The translations under genes were made by a program, and so were the position numbers. A stretch of 10,225 nucleotides of DNA from an uncultured bacterium (GTDB lineage Bacteria; Methylomirabilota; Methylomirabilia; Rokubacteriales; CSP1-6), in assembly GCA_946479205.1 (NCBI GenBank), contig CAMLFJ010000067.1:1-10225 (forward strand), read 5' to 3'. The notes under the pieces are model-generated. The model saw only the letters and a program-made list of their open reading frames with translations, was not told the origin of the DNA and made no database searches. The first letter of the stretch is position 1. Each line of letters starts with the position of its first letter. Below are positions 7,035-10,225 of this stretch, piece after piece.

Positions 7035-7849
7035 GGCGAATCCTCCTTCTTCGAAGTGTCTGCGCCACCGCGGAAGAACTCCAGCAGCAGCCGGTTGACC
7101 TCGGGCGCATTCTCGTAGGCCGACCAGTGGCCGGCCTTCGGGATGCGATGCACGTCCAGACCGGGAACGGCCTCCTGGATCTCGCCGATCAGGAGCTTGG
7201 CGGGGCGGAACGTGGAGTCGTCGCGCTCGCCCCACAGCAGGCGGATCCGGCCGCCGCGCCGCGCCACCTCCGCCAGATCGCCCAGCAGTGTGCCGCCCCC
7301 GCTGACTTTTCGACTGTCGAAACGCGTTCGGCGCACCAGGTCCACCTGGATGTCCACCGTGTCCTCGGAGACGCTCGCGGGATCGCTCAGCATGTTCACG
7401 AGCAGGTTGTGGCGGCAGACCTCGCGAAACAGCCGGTCATCCCCGCCCGCCTCCTTGTAGCTGCGGATGGGCCGCTCGCCGAACTTCCGCATCGGGAAGC
7501 CGCCGGGCGAGATCAGCCCGAGATGGCTCACCCGCGGCCCGAGGCGCCGGGCCATGTTGGCCGCGATGGCCGCGCCGAACGAGAAGCCGGCGAAGCGCAG
7601 TGGCGCCACGCCCGGCACGGCCTCGAGGAGCAGCTCCTGGACCAGATCGAGGTACTGCGGGCCGGTGGTCTCCCGCGGCACCGGCGCCGAGGCGCCGTAG
7701 GAGGGATGATCGAGCGCGTGCACCGTGAAATGCTCGCCGAGCGCCTCGACGTTGCGGATCCAGTGCTTCCACGAGCCCATGCCGCCGTGGAAGAGCACGA
7801 GGTCCGGCCCGTGGCCCGACCGGCGGACCGCCATCCGGGGCGAGGTCAC
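7031..7849 (-). CDS. Alpha/beta-fold hydrolase (serine esterase / C-C hydrolase-like)
   Basis: A 272-residue cytosolic alpha/beta hydrolase. The oxyanion-hole HGG is at 21-23 (LVLFHGGMGSWKHW), the nucleophile elbow is GFSFG with Ser90, the likely acid is Asp210 in LWGERDD, and the catalytic His241 is in KAGHWSAYENAP. This Ser-Asp-His arrangement and size match the family that includes meta-cleavage-product hydrolases and small esterases; the lid region (about 118-190) is not diagnostic of substrate. It could cleave an ester or a C-C bond of a product made by neighbouring oxygenases. The start is taken at GTG 7849, which overlaps the stop of the preceding LLM gene by four bases (GTGA); ATG 7834, five codons in, is an equally reasonable start as neither has a good ribosome site. 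Its own stop overlaps the SDR start (ATGA, 7034-7031). The fold is firm, the reaction open. Confidence 0.88.
   Translation of the reverse strand: MTSPRMAVRRSGHGPDLVLFHGGMGSWKHWIRNVEALGEHFTVHALDHPSYGASAPVPRETTGPQYLDLVQELLLEAVPGVAPLRFAGFSFGAAIAANMARRLGPRVSHLGLISPGGFPMRKFGERPIRSYKEAGGDDRLFREVCRHNLLVNMLSDPASVSEDTVDIQVDLVRRTRFDSRKVSGGGTLLGDLAEVARRGGRIRLLWGERDDSTFRPAKLLIGEIQEAVPGLDVHRIPKAGHWSAYENAPEVNRLLLEFFRGGADTSKKEDSP
7042..7047 (-). promoter_or_regulatory. Perfect Shine-Dalgarno AGGAGG for the SDR gene
   Basis: On the minus strand AGGAGG stands seven bases before ATG 7034, inside the 3' end of the hydrolase gene. It is the strongest ribosome-binding site in the minus-strand run and fixes the SDR start. 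It also suggests independent, strong initiation in addition to coupling through the ATGA overlap. Confidence 0.75.
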
Positions 7850-8745
7850 GCGAGCTTGGGCCGGATGCGCTCGGCGAAGAGCGCCATCTGCTCGTCGAGC
7901 TCGGGCCCGTCGGCGGCCAGGAACTCGATCACGAGATGCTCGACGCCCACCGCGCCCAGCTCGGCGATGCGCTCGACCAGGGCCGACGGCTCGCCCACCA
8001 GCACGCTGCCGCCGCGCACCGACGTCGCGGCGGGCCGGCCCGGCCGCAGCACGCAGAGATCGTTGCGCAGCGCGATCGCGGGCGGCACCGCACGGCCGCG
8101 CGCCTGGCAGAGCCGCGCCAGATCCGCCCGCCCCTCGCGCAGCTCCTCGGCCGACCGATTGATCGGGTGCCAGGCGGCACCGATCTCGGCGGCGCGGCGC
8201 AGGGAGGCGCGGCCGTGGCCGCCGACCCAGATCGGGGGATGCGGCTTCTGCACCGGCTTGGGCTCGAACTGCAGGCCGCTGAACTGGGTGTACTTGCCCG
8301 CGAAGGACGGCGCCGGGCTGGTCCACAGCTCCCGCATCGCGGCCAGGTACTCGTCGGTCATCGGGCCGCGCTCCGCGAACGGCACCCCGAGCGCGGCGCT
8401 CTCCTCGGCCAGCCAGCCCGCCCCGACGCCCAGCACGACCCGCCCGCCGGAGAGCGCGTCGAGGGTCGAGACCATCTTGGCGGTGACCACCGGGTTGCGG
8501 TACGGGACGATGAGCACGGTGGTGCCGAGCCGCACCCGGCTCGTCGCGCCCGCCGCCACCGCGAGGGTCACCAGCGGATCGAAGATGCCGGCGCCGATGC
8601 GGTCCACGTTGGCGTCGGGCACCACCACGTGATCGCTGACCCAGACCGAGTCGTAGCCGAGCTGCTCGGCGCGGACCGCGGTGTGCCGGATGATCTCCGG
8701 CGTGGCCAGGTGCCGGCAGTTGGGAATCCAGACCCCGACCTGCAT
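7846..8745 (-). CDS. LLM-class flavin/F420-dependent oxidoreductase (Rv2161c/TIGR03619-like)
   Basis: A 299-residue luciferase-like TIM-barrel oxidoreductase. Visible blocks are the N-terminal MQVGVWIPN, LGYDSVWVSDHV (29-40), the barrel strand VRLGTTVLIVPYRNP (71-85), LDALSGGRVVLGVGAGW (95-111), and PKPVQKPHPPIWVGG (162-176). These are typical of the probable F420-dependent subgroup related to Rv2161c. Members use reduced F420 or FMN, acting as dehydrogenases, reductases or monooxygenases, so neither cofactor nor reaction can be fixed here. The start at ATG 8745 shares one base with the SMP-30 stop (TGATG), which indicates coupled translation and excludes the fourteen-residue upstream extension. 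Its end overlaps the hydrolase start by four bases. A diverged relative opens the same run at 9683-10225. Confidence 0.88.
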   Translation of the reverse strand: MQVGVWIPNCRHLATPEIIRHTAVRAEQLGYDSVWVSDHVVVPDANVDRIGAGIFDPLVTLAVAAGATSRVRLGTTVLIVPYRNPVVTAKMVSTLDALSGGRVVLGVGAGWLAEESAALGVPFAERGPMTDEYLAAMRELWTSPAPSFAGKYTQFSGLQFEPKPVQKPHPPIWVGGHGRASLRRAAEIGAAWHPINRSAEELREGRADLARLCQARGRAVPPAIALRNDLCVLRPGRPAATSVRGGSVLVGEPSALVERIAELGAVGVEHLVIEFLAADGPELDEQMALFAERIRPKLA

Positions 8746-9683
8746 CAGCGGTTCAGGTAGCGCAGCGGCAGCCCCGGGCGCGGCCACTCGAAGGAGACGA
8801 GCGTGCCGCCCATGGAGAGAGTCGCGTACGCGGTGCGCAGATCCTTGCCGCCGAAGCAGACGTTGGTGACCATCATGTCGGGCAGCGTGTACTGGTCCAC
8901 CCGGCTGCCGTCGGGCCAGATGTCGCTCACCGCCCCGGTGATCAGCGTGGCCACGCAGACGTGGCCCTCCCCGTCCACCGCGAGCGAATCGAACATCTGG
9001 TAGCCGCCGAGCCCGGCGATCACGGTGCCCTTCTCGCCGCGGTAGGGACCGTTCGCCGACTCGATCTCGCCGGGCCCGGAGAGCTTGAAGGCCCAGCAGC
9101 GCGCGGTCGGCGTCTCGACCACGTAGACCGTCTTCTCGTCCGGCGAGAGACCGATCCCGTTCGGGCGCTCGAGCGGGAAGATCGCCTCCTTGATCCCGGA
9201 CCCGTCGGCCTTGGCGTAGTAGACGACGCCGCGGTCGCTGTCGCGCTCACGCGTCTTGCCGAGGTCGGTGAACCAGAAGCCGCCCGCCCCGTCGAACACG
9301 AGATCGTTCGGGCCGCGCAGCCGCTGACCCTCGCAGCGGTCGTAGAGGGTCTCGAACTTGCCGGTCTCCGGATCCACGATCTGGATGCTGCCGGTCGTGT
9401 AGTCGTCGGCCTGGGCGATCGGGAAGAGCTTGCCCGGACGCTCCAGGAACTTCAGGCCCCCGTTGTTGGTCACGTAGATCTTCCCGTTCGGGCCCATGGC
9501 GGCCCCGTTCGGGCCGCCCCCGAGCGTGGCGATCACATGGACCTTCCCGTCGGGCGTCACGCGCGAGAGCGTGCGGCGCTCGATCTCCACCAGGATGACG
9601 GAGCCGTCCGGCATGGCCACCGGGCCCTCGGGAAACCGCAGCCCCGAGACGATCTGCTTGAAGGCGGGCTTGTGGGTGGCCAT
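8745..9683 (-). CDS. SMP-30/gluconolactonase/LRE-family protein (lactonase-like beta-propeller)
   Basis: A 312-residue six-bladed beta-propeller of the SMP-30/gluconolactonase family, metal-dependent enzymes that hydrolyse lactones (gluconolactone and related sugar or alicyclic lactones). The expected metal and active-site residues are present: Glu19 in FPEGPV, Asn126 in GPNDLVFD, Asn175 in RPNGIGLSPD and Asp232 in FDSLAVD, corresponding to E18, N103, N154 and D204 of human SMP-30. Length is normal and no signal peptide is visible, so it should act in the cytosol. ATG 9683 shares its last base with the upstream LLM stop, and its own stop shares a base with the next LLM start (both TGATG). It is thus sandwiched between two LLM oxidoreductases. 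In this setting a lactone made by a nearby oxygenase, possibly the BVMO on the facing strand, is a sensible substrate; that is inference. Confidence 0.9.
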   Translation of the reverse strand: MATHKPAFKQIVSGLRFPEGPVAMPDGSVILVEIERRTLSRVTPDGKVHVIATLGGGPNGAAMGPNGKIYVTNNGGLKFLERPGKLFPIAQADDYTTGSIQIVDPETGKFETLYDRCEGQRLRGPNDLVFDGAGGFWFTDLGKTRERDSDRGVVYYAKADGSGIKEAIFPLERPNGIGLSPDEKTVYVVETPTARCWAFKLSGPGEIESANGPYRGEKGTVIAGLGGYQMFDSLAVDGEGHVCVATLITGAVSDIWPDGSRVDQYTLPDMMVTNVCFGGKDLRTAYATLSMGGTLVSFEWPRPGLPLRYLNR

Positions 9684-10225
9684 CAGGATTGCACCTGCCG
9701 CATGAGCGCTGCGCAGCGATCGAGCACGGGGAGCACCTCAGAGGATTTCGCGGGCGGGAGATTGAAGATGAGCCGCGCCACGCCCGCGTCGCGGTAGCGC
9801 TTGATGAGGTCTCCGTCCTCGGCCACCCCGAAGACGGTGATGGGCAGGGTGGCCGGATCGCGCCCGGCCTCGACGACCATCGCGCGGAACTCGGGCAGCT
9901 TGGAGAGCACGTCGCCGTAGGCGGGCCGGCGCGCGTGCGGCAGCCACCCGTCGCCGTAGGCGATGGCCCGGCGCGCGCCGTAGGGGAAGGCGCCGCCAAC
10001 CAGCACCGGCGGGTGCGGCTTCTGCACCGGCTTCGGCCAGGTCATCATCGGCGGAAACTTCACGAACTCCCCGGTGTACTCGGGCTTCGACTTCGTCCAG
10101 ATGGCCCGCATCGCCTCGACCCGCTCCTGCATCACCTTGAAGCGCGACTTGAACTCGGTGCCGTGGTCGGCCATCTCCTCCGCGTTCCAGCCCGCGCCGA
10201 TCCCGAAGAGGAAGCGCCCGCCCGA
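9683..10225 (-). CDS. LLM-class flavin/F420-dependent oxidoreductase, N-terminus off the window
   Basis: The C-terminal 180 residues of a second LLM-family protein; the frame is open to the right edge and opens with SGGRFLFGIGAGWNAEEM, the strand that in the intact relative at 7846-8745 lies at residues 99-115. About 100 N-terminal residues are therefore missing. PKPVQKPHPPVLVGG and the C-terminal AGVARLIFNLPP are characteristic of the Rv2161c-like (TIGR03619) group. The internal ATG at 10174 is not the start, because family sequence continues upstream of it. It is the most upstream visible gene of the minus-strand run and ends with a one-base overlap on the SMP-30 start. Apart from the shared core, the two LLM proteins differ strongly, so they probably act on different intermediates. 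The promoter of the run lies outside the window. Confidence 0.87.
   Translation of the reverse strand, partial: SGGRFLFGIGAGWNAEEMADHGTEFKSRFKVMQERVEAMRAIWTKSKPEYTGEFVKFPPMMTWPKPVQKPHPPVLVGGAFPYGARRAIAYGDGWLPHARRPAYGDVLSKLPEFRAMVVEAGRDPATLPITVFGVAEDGDLIKRYRDAGVARLIFNLPPAKSSEVLPVLDRCAALMRQVQS

Noticed and set aside
7850..8326. Upstream in-frame extension of the alpha/beta hydrolase
   Set aside because: It is Arg/Ala-rich shadow of the LLM gene; the hydrolase fold begins right after 7849.
7127..8632. 501-codon plus-strand frame opposite the hydrolase and LLM genes
   Set aside because: Covers two well-defined minus-strand genes and switches composition at their junction; no domain.

Overview
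The window is very GC-rich DNA (roughly 70% by eye), packed with genes and with hardly any intergenic space. It carries two LLM-family oxidoreductases, a type I Baeyer-Villiger monooxygenase, a LarA-family racemase, an SMP-30 lactonase-like protein and an MFS carrier. This mix suggests a free-living heterotrophic soil or sediment bacterium, for example a Rokubacteria/Methylomirabilota-type or other high-GC uncultured lineage. The lineage is an inference from gene style only; nothing here is a taxonomic marker. No tRNA, rRNA, CRISPR array, insertion sequence or phage gene was seen.

Layout. (1) Positions 1-430, minus strand: the N-terminal 143 codons of a DUF1089-type putative glycolipid-binding protein that runs off the left edge. 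(2) 431-542: a short divergent intergenic region. (3) 543-4895, plus strand: a compact three-gene run. It contains an Ada-AlkA fusion DNA alkylation repair protein, a LarA-like nickel-dependent 2-hydroxyacid racemase with the complete catalytic residue set, and a type I Baeyer-Villiger monooxygenase joined to larA by an ATGA overlap. (4) 4881-4906: a GC-rich hairpin sits exactly on the convergent stop codons. (5) 10225 down to 4906, minus strand: a six-gene run in the order LLM oxidoreductase (partial), SMP-30/gluconolactonase-like protein, second LLM oxidoreductase, alpha/beta hydrolase, divergent SDR, MFS transporter. The first five genes overlap by 1 or 4 bases at every junction; the MFS gene follows after 29 bases.

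How the genes may work together. The minus-strand run reads as a catabolic operon: uptake (MFS), oxidation (SDR, two LLM flavin enzymes) and ring or ester opening (SMP-30 lactonase, alpha/beta hydrolase). The facing plus-strand run adds a ketone-to-ester/lactone enzyme (BVMO) and an enzyme that inverts 2-hydroxyacid stereocentres (LarA). Together they could form an alcohol to ketone to lactone to hydroxyacid route. Each family role is established knowledge; the pathway and its substrate are inference.

Points that deserve attention: the SDR has a long insertion in its dinucleotide-binding loop and lacks the usual catalytic Lys; the Ada-AlkA frame has no stop at its natural end and runs about 180 bases into larA; LarA is encoded without its cofactor-assembly genes nearby.
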